This document shows, piece by piece, positions 6,607 through 14,725 of a stretch of 16,175 nt of DNA. This DNA comes from Victivallales bacterium (GTDB taxonomy: Bacteria; Verrucomicrobiota; Lentisphaeria; Oligosphaerales; Oligosphaeraceae), in contig CAAGGB010000180.1 in NCBI GenBank assembly GCA_900769285.1, positions 1 through 16,175 of the forward strand, in the 5' to 3' direction. The position numbers and the translations under genes were made by a program. Each line of letters opens with the position of its first letter. Positions within the stretch are counted from its first letter, which is position 1. The notes under the pieces are model-generated. The model was not told the origin of the DNA. It ran no database searches and saw only the letters and a program-made list of their open reading frames with translations.

Positions 6607-7739
6607 GGGTGTCCTGGTCCTGGGGTGGTGTCGGGTGGCTCGTCGTCGAGGGTGATGTTCTCGAGGTCCTGCTCCTCCTGCTGCGCCTTCTGCATGTCGT
6701 GGACCCACTTGAGGACCTCGACGACGGGCTCGAAGAGCGGCTCGGGGATATAGGCGTCCACCTTGGCCTGGCGGTAGAGGGCGCGGGCCAGGGGGACGTT
6801 CTCGACGATGGGGACGCCGGCCTCGGCGGCGGCGCGGCGGATGACGGCGGCCATGACGTCGGCGCCCTTGACGGTCACCTTGGGGAGCTGCGTCTCGCCG
6901 GGGCGGTAGAGGAGTCCGACGGCCAGATGGGTGGGGTTGGTGACGATGACGGTGGACTGCTTGGCGGCCTTGACGGGGTTGGGGCCATTGAGGATTTCCT
7001 GGGCGAACTGCCGCTGGGCCTGCTTGACCTCGGCGGAGCCCTCCATCTCCTTGTACTCGCGCTTGACCTCCTCCTTCGTCATCATCAGCTCCCGCGTGTA
7101 GTTGCGGTGCTGGAAGAAGAAGTCCGCGGCGGCGATGACGAGGTAGCCGAACGCGGTGTAGGTGGCCAGCAGCCGGAGCACATCGCCGAGGACGGGGAGG
7201 ATGTCGGTCACGGTGCCGTAGCAGAGCGGCAGCAGCATGGGGATGGAGACGAGCACCAGCCGGTAAATGAGGTACCCGAGGAAGCAGACCTTGAGGACGT
7301 TCTTGCCGAACTCGAACAGATTCTTGAGGGAGAAGATGCGCTTGGCGCCCTGGACGGGGTTCAGCTTGGCGAGGTCGGGCTGGAGCGGCTTGAGCGTGAA
7401 GAGGAAGCCGACCTGGCAGAGGTTGGCGGCGACGCCGACGGCGGCCGCCACGCCCGCCACCAGGAACGAGTGCTTGCAGATGAGCAGCACGGTCATCGTG
7501 CCCGCCTCGCTGACGGCGCCCTCGGGCGTCTCGCCGTAGAGCTGCGAGATGTACCGCGCCAGCTCGCGGAAGTCGGCCATCAGCCAGCGCAGGGATATCC
7601 AGGTGACCCAGAGCAGGACGATGAGGAGGGCGGTCGAGACGACGTCACGGCTGACGCAGACCTGCCCCTTCTCCCGCGCGTCGCGGAGACGCTTCGGGGT
7701 GGGCATCTCGGTTTTCTCGCCGCTGCTGCCGTCCGCCAT
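6603..7739 (-). CDS. sctU: T3SS export-gate switch protein SctU (YscU/FlhB family)
   Basis: A 378-residue inner-membrane protein that switches secretion from early needle subunits to later substrates. The N-terminus carries the hallmark SGEKTEMPTPKRLRDAREKG. Four hydrophobic segments follow at about 34-54, 82-109, 146-172 and 186-208. A charged linker leads to the cytoplasmic domain with the self-cleavage motif N268-P269-T270-H271 (VTNPTHLAVGLLY); cleavage falls between Asn and Pro in this family. The C-terminal 20 residues are acidic and Pro-rich. The start follows a GAGG site 7 nt upstream that lies inside the end of sctT. The gap to sctT is 9 nt, and the stop overlaps the DUF3592 gene. Flagellar FlhB is excluded by the neighbouring SctK/O/P/Q genes. 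Confidence 0.97.
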   Translation of the reverse strand: MADGSSGEKTEMPTPKRLRDAREKGQVCVSRDVVSTALLIVLLWVTWISLRWLMADFRELARYISQLYGETPEGAVSEAGTMTVLLICKHSFLVAGVAAAVGVAANLCQVGFLFTLKPLQPDLAKLNPVQGAKRIFSLKNLFEFGKNVLKVCFLGYLIYRLVLVSIPMLLPLCYGTVTDILPVLGDVLRLLATYTAFGYLVIAAADFFFQHRNYTRELMMTKEEVKREYKEMEGSAEVKQAQRQFAQEILNGPNPVKAAKQSTVIVTNPTHLAVGLLYRPGETQLPKVTVKGADVMAAVIRRAAAEAGVPIVENVPLARALYRQAKVDAYIPEPLFEPVVEVLKWVHDMQKAQQEEQDLENITLDDEPPDTTPGPGHP

Positions 7740-7748
7740 GGGATTGCC

Positions 7749-8534
7749 TCAGCCTCCGCTGGAGAGGAGGAGCCGCCGGAGTGGCGTCAGGATGGCGTCC
7801 TCGCTGGTGTAGATGAGCATGTCCATGATGTAGCGCAGATAGAGGATGAGCATGAAGATGCCGAGCGCGCTCTTGACGGGCATGGAGAGGAAAAAGACGT
7901 TGAGCTGGGGCGCGGTGCGGTTGACGAAGCCCAGGCCGATGGTCGCCAGGAACATGACGATGATGATGGGCGCGGCGATGACGGTCGTCAGCGCCAGCAT
8001 GGAGTCGCCCTGGCCGAGGATTTCGGCGGGGAGCGCGGGGCTGAGGCCGCCCCAGGCGCCGAAGACGGGCCAGATGCGGTAGCTGCCGTAGACGGCGGCG
8101 AGGAAGACCATGAGGGCGCCGCAGCAGAAGAAGAGCGTGGTGACGACCTGCGAGAAGAGGATGGCGAGGGTGGAGTCCTGGGTGCCGCTGAGGGGCGAGA
8201 AGACCTCGCCCATGGTCGAGCCGCGCTGGTTGTCCAGGTAGCTGCCGACCATCTGGGCGACCCAGAATGGGATGGCCGCGAAGAAGCCGATGAGGGCGCC
8301 CAGCAGCGCCTCGCGCAGCGCCGTCAGCAGGAACGTCAGGGTCTGGGTCTCCGCCGGGCACTGGCGCAGGACGTGCGGGACGACGACGGCGCTGAACGCG
8401 AGGACGACGAGCCGACGGGCGATGCCGGGTATCATGCTGTCGGTGAGCGCCGGGCAGATGGCCATGGCGCCGCCGAGTCGGGCGGCGGCGAGCAGCCAGA
8501 CCAGCAGCAGACGATGGAAGGTCGGGTAGTCCAT
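7749..8534 (-). CDS. sctT: T3SS export-gate protein SctT (YscT/FliR family)
   Basis: A 261-residue polytopic inner-membrane protein, the usual family length. Hydrophobic stretches fall at about 9-28, 42-56, 66-90, 121-150, 178-203 and 222-243. The conserved loop GSYLDNQRGSTMGEVFSPLS (97-116) and NRTAPQLNVFFLSMPVKS (205-222) are signatures of this family. With SctR and SctS it forms the helical export gate that the substrate passes through. It lies between sctS (13-nt gap) and sctU (9-nt gap). No strong ribosome-binding site is visible before ATG 8534, so coupling to sctS is likely. Confidence 0.96.
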   Translation of the reverse strand: MDYPTFHRLLLVWLLAAARLGGAMAICPALTDSMIPGIARRLVVLAFSAVVVPHVLRQCPAETQTLTFLLTALREALLGALIGFFAAIPFWVAQMVGSYLDNQRGSTMGEVFSPLSGTQDSTLAILFSQVVTTLFFCCGALMVFLAAVYGSYRIWPVFGAWGGLSPALPAEILGQGDSMLALTTVIAAPIIIVMFLATIGLGFVNRTAPQLNVFFLSMPVKSALGIFMLILYLRYIMDMLIYTSEDAILTPLRRLLLSSGG

Positions 8535-8547
8535 CAGGGCGGCACTC

Positions 8548-8817
8548 TCAGTTGGCGATGAGCGGGAAGTTGCTGAAGATGTCGTTGGTGAAGACGATGA
8601 GCTGTCCGCCCATCCACTGCGAGGCGACCATGAGCGTCAGCGAGATGGCGATGAGCTTGATGGCGAAGCCGAGCGTCTGCTCCTGGATTTGGGTCAGCGC
8701 CTGAAGCAGGCTGACGAGGATGCCGATGACGGTGGCGACGACGATGGGGAGCATCGAGAGCTGCAGGATGAGGACGAGCGTGCGCTCGGCGTAGCTGAGT
8801 ATCTGTGCCTGGTCCAT
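8548..8817 (-). CDS. sctS: T3SS export-gate protein SctS (YscS/FliQ family)
   Basis: An 89-residue protein with two membrane helices at about 12-38 and 50-68. Between them is the signature VSLLQALTQIQEQTLGF, typical of FliQ/SctS proteins. It is one of the subunits of the export gate with SctR and SctT. I start it at ATG 8817, not at the longer in-frame Met, because AAGGAGG (8831-8825) lies exactly 7 nt upstream and the longer form would run into sctR. The gap from the sctR stop is 16 nt. Confidence 0.96.
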   Translation of the reverse strand: MDQAQILSYAERTLVLILQLSMLPIVVATVIGILVSLLQALTQIQEQTLGFAIKLIAISLTLMVASQWMGGQLIVFTNDIFSNFPLIAN

Positions 8818-8833
8818 GGTGGTGCCTCCTTCC

Positions 8834-9493
8834 TTACGCCGCGTAGCTGAGCACAAGCCCCTGGATGAGCTGCGTCCAGCCGTCGACGAGGACGAAGAGC
8901 AGCAGCTTGAAGGGGAGCGAGATGGTCACGGGCGAGACCATCATCATGCCCATCGCCAGCAGGATGTTGGAGATGATGATGTCGATGGCGATGAACGGCA
9001 GATAGACGAGGAATCCTATCTGGAACGCCTTGGTCAGCTCGGTGACGGTGAACGCGGGGATGAGGATGTAGAAGCTGCGCTCGTCGACGGTGGCCTCGGT
9101 CTCGCCGTCGGGACTCCAGAGCCGCTCCGCGGTCCTGACGAAGAACGCACGGTGCCGGTCGGCGGCGTGGCGCTCGAGGAATTCGCGCATGGGCTCGGCC
9201 GCCTTGAGGAGCATCTCGGTCTGGAACGTCCTGGGAGCCTCCTCGGCGGCCATCTCCTGCTTGAGGATGGTCCAGGAGCGCTCGAGGGTGGGCGCCATGA
9301 TGTAGCAGGAGAGGATGAGTGCCATGGCGTTGAGGACCATGTTCGGCGGAATGGACTGGATGCCGATGGCGTTGCGGATGAGCGACATGACGACCACAAG
9401 CTTCAGATAAGACGTGGTGATCATCGCCACGAACGGCAGCAGCGACAGCGCCGTCAGCAGGACAATCAGCGCGTAGGGGTCGAGGCTGAACAT
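8834..9493 (-). CDS. sctR: T3SS export-gate protein SctR (YscR/FliP family)
   Basis: A 219-residue inner-membrane protein with hydrophobic segments at about 8-36, 50-66, 158-183 and 188-212. The large hydrophilic section between the second and third is normal for the family. The family signature is present: PAFTVTELTKAF (146-157), GFLVYLPFIAIDI (160-172) and LLAMGMMMVSP (178-188). Several SctR copies form the core of the export gate. It starts 3 nt after the sctQ stop, with a GGAGG site about 10 nt upstream inside sctQ. It ends 16 nt before sctS. Confidence 0.97.
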   Translation of the reverse strand: MFSLDPYALIVLLTALSLLPFVAMITTSYLKLVVVMSLIRNAIGIQSIPPNMVLNAMALILSCYIMAPTLERSWTILKQEMAAEEAPRTFQTEMLLKAAEPMREFLERHAADRHRAFFVRTAERLWSPDGETEATVDERSFYILIPAFTVTELTKAFQIGFLVYLPFIAIDIIISNILLAMGMMMVSPVTISLPFKLLLFVLVDGWTQLIQGLVLSYAA

Positions 9494-9496
9494 CGC

Positions 9497-10450
9497 TCAG
9501 TGCCCTCCCCTGGCCTCGATGGCCATGGCGTGCTGGACGCCGACGCGCTCCAGGCGCCCCTCCGCCAGCTCCTGGCCGCCCGCGTCCGTCAGGCGCAGGG
9601 CGAACGGCGGACGGAGCGTCAGCTCCAGCCGTCCGTCGGGCTGGAGCAGCGGCAGCAGCGCCCGCACGGAGAGGGGGATGGTCTGGGCGAGCGAGACGCG
9701 CAGCATCCCCTCCTCGGGCGGACGGCTCGGCGGCAGCGGGACGCCATCGGCGGTCAGCCGCGTGCCCTGCCAGGTGGCCTGGACGCTCAGGCGGTCCTCC
9801 AGCCGCAGCGTGACCGTCCACGACTCCTGCGCGGGGTCCAGCTCCGGCAGCAGCAGCATGTCGCCGGGCGCCAGCCCCGACAGCTCCTCGTCCGACAGCC
9901 GGAACGTGGCCACCTGCACCTCGGCCGGCAGCGCCAGCCCATCCCACACCGGATGGCCGGCGTCCAGGAACGACAGGCTCCCGAACCGACGGGCCATCGT
10001 CGGCGACAGACTCAGAAGAAAGCTGCCACGCTCGCGGCCGTCACGGGAAACGACCGCGAACGCGCGGGCACGCTCGAAGCGGACATCGTCCAGCGCCGCC
10101 AGCCCCGTGACCTCCAACTGCATCTGGCACAGCTTCTCCAGCCACGCGAACAGACCGCCCGCGTCCGCCTCCAGCGCCGCCAGCAGCAGCTCCTGCTCCA
10201 CGCCAGGCGTCTCGGACAGCAGCCGGACCGTCGGGAACAGCGGCAGCGCCGGCAGCCCCAGCACCTGCTCCTCGCCGCCCAGACGCAGCGTCACCGCCAG
10301 CGACGGCTGCGGACGGACGGACGCCAGCCGCACCCGTGCGCCCTCCTCCGGCCACGGACAGGGGATGCCATACGCGGGCGACGCCATTACATCCTCATGG
10401 CTCGCCTTGCTGATGCCCGGCCAATTCGACAGTAAATCCACAGCTAGCAT
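9497..10450 (-). CDS. sctQ: T3SS sorting-platform (C-ring) protein SctQ
   Basis: A 317-residue protein placed between sctP and sctR, where sctQ lies in Ysc-type operons, and of YscQ-like length. Residues 168-235 look like a first SPOA domain (GDMLLLPELD, then a beta-rich WTVTLRLEDRLSVQATW). Residues 248-313 look like a degenerate second SPOA domain (RLELTLRPPFALRLTDAG, then a closing GRLERVGV). SctQ forms the pods below the membrane ring and recruits SctL/SctN and cargo. The start is uncertain. ATG 10450 has only a poor upstream site, and the first 21 codons use TTA, CTA, GCT and GTA, unlike the rest. ATG 10387 has GAGG 5 nt upstream and would leave a gap of about 107 nt after sctP. A possible internal start at Met249 is listed separately. 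Confidence 0.88.
   Translation of the reverse strand: MLAVDLLSNWPGISKASHEDVMASPAYGIPCPWPEEGARVRLASVRPQPSLAVTLRLGGEEQVLGLPALPLFPTVRLLSETPGVEQELLLAALEADAGGLFAWLEKLCQMQLEVTGLAALDDVRFERARAFAVVSRDGRERGSFLLSLSPTMARRFGSLSFLDAGHPVWDGLALPAEVQVATFRLSDEELSGLAPGDMLLLPELDPAQESWTVTLRLEDRLSVQATWQGTRLTADGVPLPPSRPPEEGMLRVSLAQTIPLSVRALLPLLQPDGRLELTLRPPFALRLTDAGGQELAEGRLERVGVQHAMAIEARGGH
9704..9714 (-). promoter_or_regulatory. Possible internal translation start within sctQ
   Basis: On the minus strand, AGGAGG (9714-9709) lies 2 nt before ATG 9706-9704, which is Met249 of SctQ. Initiation here would give a 69-residue product that is almost exactly the second SPOA domain. Yersinia YscQ and Shigella Spa33 are known to make such a C-terminal fragment from an internal start. 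The spacing is shorter than ideal, and AGGAGG partly reflects the Glu-Glu codons, so this stays tentative. Confidence 0.3.
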
Positions 10451-10494
10451 GACTCGTTCCCGTAATGTTCCGTCTCAGAAGAAATCGCCCCCGC

Positions 10495-12897
10495 CTAGGC
10501 GTCGCGCTCCTCGTGCGAGGCGGGCCGAACCTCCACGCGGATGCGCTGGTGATAGACCGCCAGCCGCTCCGCCAGCCACGCCTGCAACTGCGGCTGCGCC
10601 GCCTGCAACTGCGCCGTCACCGTCTCCAGCGACGGCGACAGCCGAACCACCAGCCCGCCGTCCGCCACGCGCAGACGTATCTCCGTGCCGCCCAGCACCT
10701 CCGGCGACAGCCGAACCAGCACCTCGCCCTCGCCCCACACCAGCGACGGACGCATCACCACCGCCTCCGCCACGCCGTCCGCAACCTGCAGCAGCAGTGC
10801 CGCACGGGCGCTGTCCGACAGCTCGCGAGACAGCAGCGGCGCCACCGGCGACCGCAAATCCACCGTCACCACCGCCGGCGACGGCTGCGACGGCACCGAC
10901 ACCGGTGACGCGGCCAGCGACGGCACCGTCTGCCGACGCACTCCCGCACGCGCCACCTCGGCCGACTCGTCCGCCGACGCCTGACGGCGCACGGCATGCT
11001 CCGCCGACGGCACGCTGGCCTCCGGCCGCTCCGGCGTCACCGCCCTCGCCTGCTGCGACTGGTCGGCGACGCGCGCCGTCGCCTCGGGCGCCTGCGGCGC
11101 GACGGAGGACGGCATGGTCTGAGCGACCGTCGGGCTGGGGCTGTCCGTGCGTGGAGCAACCTGCGGCGACGCCTGGTGCTCCGTGGTCGGCGCTGGCGCC
11201 CCGGCAAGCGTCGCCAGCCTCGGCAACGTCTCGGCGGCGATGTCCTGGACATCGGCCAGCGTCATCGGCGTCTCGGGTGGAGCCACCAGCAGCAGCACCG
11301 GCCGACGCCGGCCAGACGACTCACCTCGCACAACCGGCTCCGGCGTCCGAGACAGCGCATGGCCGTGGGAAGGCTCTGTCGACGACGGCTGGCTCGGCGC
11401 ACGGTCCGCTGTGCCACCATCCGCTGTCGGGACGGCAGTCGCGAAACGCGCCAGCAGCGCCTCGGCCTCCGCCAGCGGCAGCCGTGTCTCGCAGACGCTG
11501 CCACGCGCCGTCAGCACATACGCCGTCAGCGATGGCAAACCGTCGCTCTCCGACGACTCGGACTGCACCGCGAACGGCAACGGCTGCGAGGCGTCGCCAA
11601 AGACCGAGACGGACGGACGCGACGGCGCGGCGGGCGTCTCCGCGGCGGCCTGCGGCGGCAGCGGCGTCAGCCATGCCTGACAGACGAGCACCACGGCCTG
11701 CTGCTGGCCGACCGTGCCGCCCGGCTCCTCCGCCGACTCCGTGTCCGACACCGGAAACGCCTGCACCAGCGACGGCGCGGACGGCACCGTCAGCGTCTGG
11801 CGCTCCCCCTCCACCTCGACCGGCTGCCCCCACACCAGCGGCCTCTCCGCCACCGTCTCCGGCGCGGCAGACGCCCCCGCCGGGGGGCGCGTCGCCTCCG
11901 CCGACGGCAGAGACACGGACGGCATGGCCACCGACATAGACGGCGGCAGCGGCGATGCCGTGACACCCACGCCATCCTCCGGCCGCTCGACGCCCGACAG
12001 CGCAGACAACGGCTGCGAGACTCCGGCGACGGACGACGACTCCAGCGGCAACGGCTGAGCCGTCAGCGGACGCTCCTGTTCCGTCACCACCGGCTCAACA
12101 CCCGCCGACACCTCGGACACGACCGCGCCCGACGACGGAATAGGCGACGGCAGCGCGCCCCCTTGCCCGACAGGTTGTTCCACGACCGGCGCGGACGGTC
12201 TCTGCCCCACAGGCGCGGCGACAGACGACGCGGCGAATGAGGGGATGGACGCCTGCAGGCCAGACGGCGGCACCAGCGGCTGCGGCGAGGTCGCCGTCTG
12301 GCCGGCGACGTCAGACGCCCCCTCGACCATCGACGCCCCCTCCGGAGACGCGACGGCCACGACGGTCTCGGCGACTGGCCACAACGGCACGGCGAGCGGC
12401 ACCTCCGACGCGGCGGACGCACTGGACGACTCGGCCGCAGACGGTGTGTGGTGCTGCGGTACGGAGGCAGACGGCTCGTCCGGCGCAGGGCGGGCGTTTG
12501 GCGACTCGGCCGCAAACGGTGTATGCGGCGGAGCGGAGAGTGTCTTTAGCGACATGGCGGGCGCGACGTCCGGCGCAGGGCGTGCGCTGGGCGACTCGGC
12601 CGCCAGCGGCGCGTCCTGCGGCATGGCGGCAGGCGGCTCATCCGGCGCGGCGGCAAACGTCGTAGCGGGCGCGTTCGCGGACGCGACATCCGGCGTGGCG
12701 TCGTGCTGGCGCTGGGCGGTGGTGTCCTGAGTGAAGGGGGCATCCACGGCGCTCTGGCGCAGCAGCTGCTCGAAGCGCTGGCGGACGTCTGGCGCGGGCG
12801 CGGGCGCGGCGTCCGGGTGTGCGGCGTCCGGGTGTGGGGCGGTCGTGGGCGAGCCACCGACGATGGTAAGGTCAGTCGAAATCGTCAAAGTCATCAT
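10495..12897 (-). CDS. sctP: T3SS needle-length regulator SctP (YscP/FliK-like), long form
   Basis: An 800-residue protein between sctO and sctQ. YscP-type rulers are usually about 300-520 residues, so this one is long. Residues about 1-690 are Ala/Pro/Ser/Thr/Val-rich and probably extended, as expected for a ruler, with a repeated stretch at about 80-157. The last 110 residues look like the folded FliK/HrpP C-terminal switch domain: ELSDSARAALLLQVADGV, VRLSPEVLGGTEIRLRVADG and LQAWLAERLAVYHQRIRVEV. Such proteins measure needle length and trigger the SctU substrate switch. I choose ATG 12897 because AAGGAGG (12911-12905) lies 7 nt upstream; ATG 12894 is the next codon. The frame stays open further upstream, but that part is a shadow of sctO. 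The gene overlaps sctO by 26 nt and ends with TAG, 44 nt before the first possible sctQ start. Confidence 0.9.
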   Translation of the reverse strand: MMTLTISTDLTIVGGSPTTAPHPDAAHPDAAPAPAPDVRQRFEQLLRQSAVDAPFTQDTTAQRQHDATPDVASANAPATTFAAAPDEPPAAMPQDAPLAAESPSARPAPDVAPAMSLKTLSAPPHTPFAAESPNARPAPDEPSASVPQHHTPSAAESSSASAASEVPLAVPLWPVAETVVAVASPEGASMVEGASDVAGQTATSPQPLVPPSGLQASIPSFAASSVAAPVGQRPSAPVVEQPVGQGGALPSPIPSSGAVVSEVSAGVEPVVTEQERPLTAQPLPLESSSVAGVSQPLSALSGVERPEDGVGVTASPLPPSMSVAMPSVSLPSAEATRPPAGASAAPETVAERPLVWGQPVEVEGERQTLTVPSAPSLVQAFPVSDTESAEEPGGTVGQQQAVVLVCQAWLTPLPPQAAAETPAAPSRPSVSVFGDASQPLPFAVQSESSESDGLPSLTAYVLTARGSVCETRLPLAEAEALLARFATAVPTADGGTADRAPSQPSSTEPSHGHALSRTPEPVVRGESSGRRRPVLLLVAPPETPMTLADVQDIAAETLPRLATLAGAPAPTTEHQASPQVAPRTDSPSPTVAQTMPSSVAPQAPEATARVADQSQQARAVTPERPEASVPSAEHAVRRQASADESAEVARAGVRRQTVPSLAASPVSVPSQPSPAVVTVDLRSPVAPLLSRELSDSARAALLLQVADGVAEAVVMRPSLVWGEGEVLVRLSPEVLGGTEIRLRVADGGLVVRLSPSLETVTAQLQAAQPQLQAWLAERLAVYHQRIRVEVRPASHEERDA
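12428..12660 (-). repeat. Degenerate in-frame tandem repeat within sctP
   Basis: The plus-strand word GACTCGGCCGC recurs at 12428, 12503 and 12593, with spacings of 75 and 90 nt. TCCGGCGCAGGGCG occurs at 12479 and 12569, and a diverged copy starts at 12641. All spacings are multiples of three. In SctP this gives successive units with the core AAESPSARPAPD, AAESPNARPAPD and a decayed AAESSSASAASE, 25-30 residues apart. The repeat looks like in-frame duplication in the ruler region. Confidence 0.7.
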
Positions 12898-13372
12898 TGG
12901 TGAGCCTCCTTCCGGTGAATTCCTCCATTTCGGCGTCCTGCCGCCGTTCCTGCTCCCTGGCCTCCTCCTCCTCCCAGGAGGCCTTGTGGGTCTGTATCTT
13001 GGTGACGTTCCGGTTCTCCTCGACGTATCGGCGATGTGCCTGCTCGGCGGCCTTGCCGCGTTCGTCGAGTGTCTGGCGATCCTGCGAGACCTGCTCGGCG
13101 AGCCGGACCTCCTGCTCGTCGAGTCGCGCGAGCTCCTCCTTGAGGCGGTCGAGGGCCTCGCGTCGGACGACCTGCCCGAGGACGGCGGCGAACAGCCGGT
13201 TGGCGCGTTCGGCCTTCTGTCCGCGGAAGTCCGCGAGCGCCTGCTGGCTACGCTGGAGGGCGGCCTGCGCCTCGTCCTGGGCGCGTCGGGCGGCGACAAG
13301 CTCCTTGCCGGCGCGCTCCTCGCGGCGGCGGCGGATGCGGAGCATGTCCTGTAGGGCGTACTGTGCGGCCAT
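12872..13372 (-). CDS. sctO: T3SS ATPase stalk protein SctO (YscO/FliJ-like)
   Basis: A 166-residue, highly charged protein that is almost wholly helical, with long Arg/Glu/Gln/Ala heptad-like runs from about residue 8 to 150. This is the expected two-helix coiled coil of SctO/FliJ proteins, which sit in the centre of the SctN hexamer and link it to the export gate. Sequence conservation in this family is poor, so the call rests on size, coiled-coil character and position directly after sctN and before sctP. The C-terminus is acidic (NDDFDDFD). It starts 3 nt after the sctN stop. Its end carries the AAGGAGG site and the start codon of sctP. Confidence 0.9.
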   Translation of the reverse strand: MAAQYALQDMLRIRRRREERAGKELVAARRAQDEAQAALQRSQQALADFRGQKAERANRLFAAVLGQVVRREALDRLKEELARLDEQEVRLAEQVSQDRQTLDERGKAAEQAHRRYVEENRNVTKIQTHKASWEEEEAREQERRQDAEMEEFTGRRLTNDDFDDFD

Positions 13373-13375
13373 GGG

Positions 13376-14707
13376 CTACTTCCCCACCACGGCGCGGAGC
13401 TTGGCGATGGTGTCGGCGAAGGAGGTCTTCTCGGCGAGTCCCTGTCGGAGGAAGGCGTCGATGTCGGCGTGACGGGCGATGGCCTCGTCGGTGGCGGCGT
13501 CGGTGCCCTTCTGGTACTCGCCGATCTTGAGGAGGAGCTCGACCTCGCTGTAGGCGGCCATGAGCTCGCGCATTCTGCCGGCGGCGGCGCGGTGCTCGGG
13601 GGTGATGACGGCGTTCTGGCAACGGCTGACGCTCTGGAGGATGTCGATGGCGGGGTAGTGGTTGATTTGGGCGAGCTTGCGGGAGAGGATGATGTGGCCG
13701 TCGAGGATGGAGCGCGTCTCGTCGGCGATGGGCTCGGTCATGTCGTCGCCCTCGACCAGGACGGTGTAGAGCGCGGTGATGGAGCCCTTGGCGGAGTTGC
13801 CGGCGCGCTCCATGAGCTTGGGCAGCTCGGAGAAGACGGAGGGCGGGAAGCCGCGGCGGGTCGGCGGCTCGCCGGCCGCCAGGCCAATCTCGCGCTGTGC
13901 GCGCCCGAAGCGCGTCACGGAGTCCATGAGCAGCAGGACCTTCGCGCCCTGGTCGCGGAAGTACTCGGCGATGGACGTCGCCACATAGGCGGCCTTGAGG
14001 CGCTCCATCGCCGAGCGGTCCGAGGTCGAGACGACGACGACCGACTTGCGGCGGCCCTCCTCGCCCAAATCCTTCTCCAGGAACTCGCGCACCTCGCGGC
14101 CGCGCTCGCCGATGAGCGCGAGGATGGTCACCTCGGCCTGCGTGTTGCGCACAATCTGTGCCAGCAGCGTGCTCTTGCCGCCGCCGGCGGCGGCGAAGAT
14201 GCCCATGCGCTGCCCCTCGCCGCACGTCAGGAGGCCGTCCAGGGCGCGGACGCCCAGCGACAGCGGCGTGCTGATCATCCGGCGCTCCAGCGGGCTCGGC
14301 GGGTCCGCGTAGACGGGATAGTAGCCCTCCGGACGAATGGGGCCGCGCGTGTCCGCGTCCAGCGGGCGCCCCAGGCCGTCCAGCACCCGCCCCAGCAGCT
14401 CGCCGCCGACGGGCACCATGTGGACGCGGCGCGTGGGGATGACCTCCGTGGACGGCGAGATGCCCAGCATCTGCCCCAGCGAGGTCAGCAGCACCGCGTC
14501 GCGGGTGAAGCCGACGACCTCGGCTGCCACCTCGAAGTCCTCCCAGGGATTCCGCAGGAGGCAGATTTCGCCGACCTTGACGCCGGGGACGCTGGCGCGG
14601 ATGATGGTGCCGACGACCTGGATGACGCGCCCCTTGACCTCGATGGGCTGCGCGTCCTCGACGCCCCGGTTGAGCACCTCTGTGATGTAGTCAAACGGTC
14701 CTGCCAT
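13376..14707 (-). CDS. sctN: T3SS ATPase SctN (YscN/FliI family)
   Basis: A 443-residue hexameric ATPase that releases chaperones and unfolds cargo at the base of the secretion apparatus. Residues 1-95 form the beta-barrel N-terminal domain. The P-loop is AAAGGGKST (172-180), with Lys178. The catalytic-glutamate region is IGERGREV (199-206), and Walker B is VLLLMDSVTRFG (257-268), with Asp262. The F1/V-type ATPase signature reads PAIDILQSVSR (352-362). The C-terminal helical domain runs from about 365. The length is typical. All catalytic residues I can check are present, so it should be active. It lies 18 nt after sctL and 3 nt before sctO. A GGAGG site precedes the start by about 11 nt. FliI is the flagellar paralogue, but the neighbours are all T3SS-specific. 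Confidence 0.97.
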   Translation of the reverse strand: MAGPFDYITEVLNRGVEDAQPIEVKGRVIQVVGTIIRASVPGVKVGEICLLRNPWEDFEVAAEVVGFTRDAVLLTSLGQMLGISPSTEVIPTRRVHMVPVGGELLGRVLDGLGRPLDADTRGPIRPEGYYPVYADPPSPLERRMISTPLSLGVRALDGLLTCGEGQRMGIFAAAGGGKSTLLAQIVRNTQAEVTILALIGERGREVREFLEKDLGEEGRRKSVVVVSTSDRSAMERLKAAYVATSIAEYFRDQGAKVLLLMDSVTRFGRAQREIGLAAGEPPTRRGFPPSVFSELPKLMERAGNSAKGSITALYTVLVEGDDMTEPIADETRSILDGHIILSRKLAQINHYPAIDILQSVSRCQNAVITPEHRAAAGRMRELMAAYSEVELLLKIGEYQKGTDAATDEAIARHADIDAFLRQGLAEKTSFADTIAKLRAVVGK

Positions 14708-14725
14708 GGCTGACGGCGCCTCCGG

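Noticed and set aside
2875..6753. 1292-codon plus-strand open frame opposite the lyase gene
   Set aside because: It is antisense to the well-recognised PL11 lyase and the DUF3592 gene. The translation is Val/Asp/Glu/Gly/Ala-rich with no motif, as expected from the complement of high-GC codons.
6609..8561. 650-codon plus-strand open frame opposite sctU and sctT
   Set aside because: It is antisense to two genes with clear family signatures. Its Asp/Glu/Gly/Val-rich sequence has no domain-like pattern.
8816..12240. Long overlapping plus-strand open frames (8816-10435, 9519-11939, 10996-12240)
   Set aside because: They lie opposite sctR, sctQ and sctP and read as Arg/Gln- or Pro/Ala/Ser-rich low complexity, typical of shadow frames in GC-rich DNA.
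12898..13299. N-terminal extension of sctP giving a 934-residue protein
   Set aside because: The extra part overlaps sctO in another frame and is Arg/Ser/Pro-rich. The strong AAGGAGG site 7 nt before ATG 12897 fixes the start.
13469..14713. 414-codon plus-strand open frame opposite sctN
   Set aside because: It mirrors the ATPase gene almost exactly; the SctN motifs leave no doubt about the coding strand.
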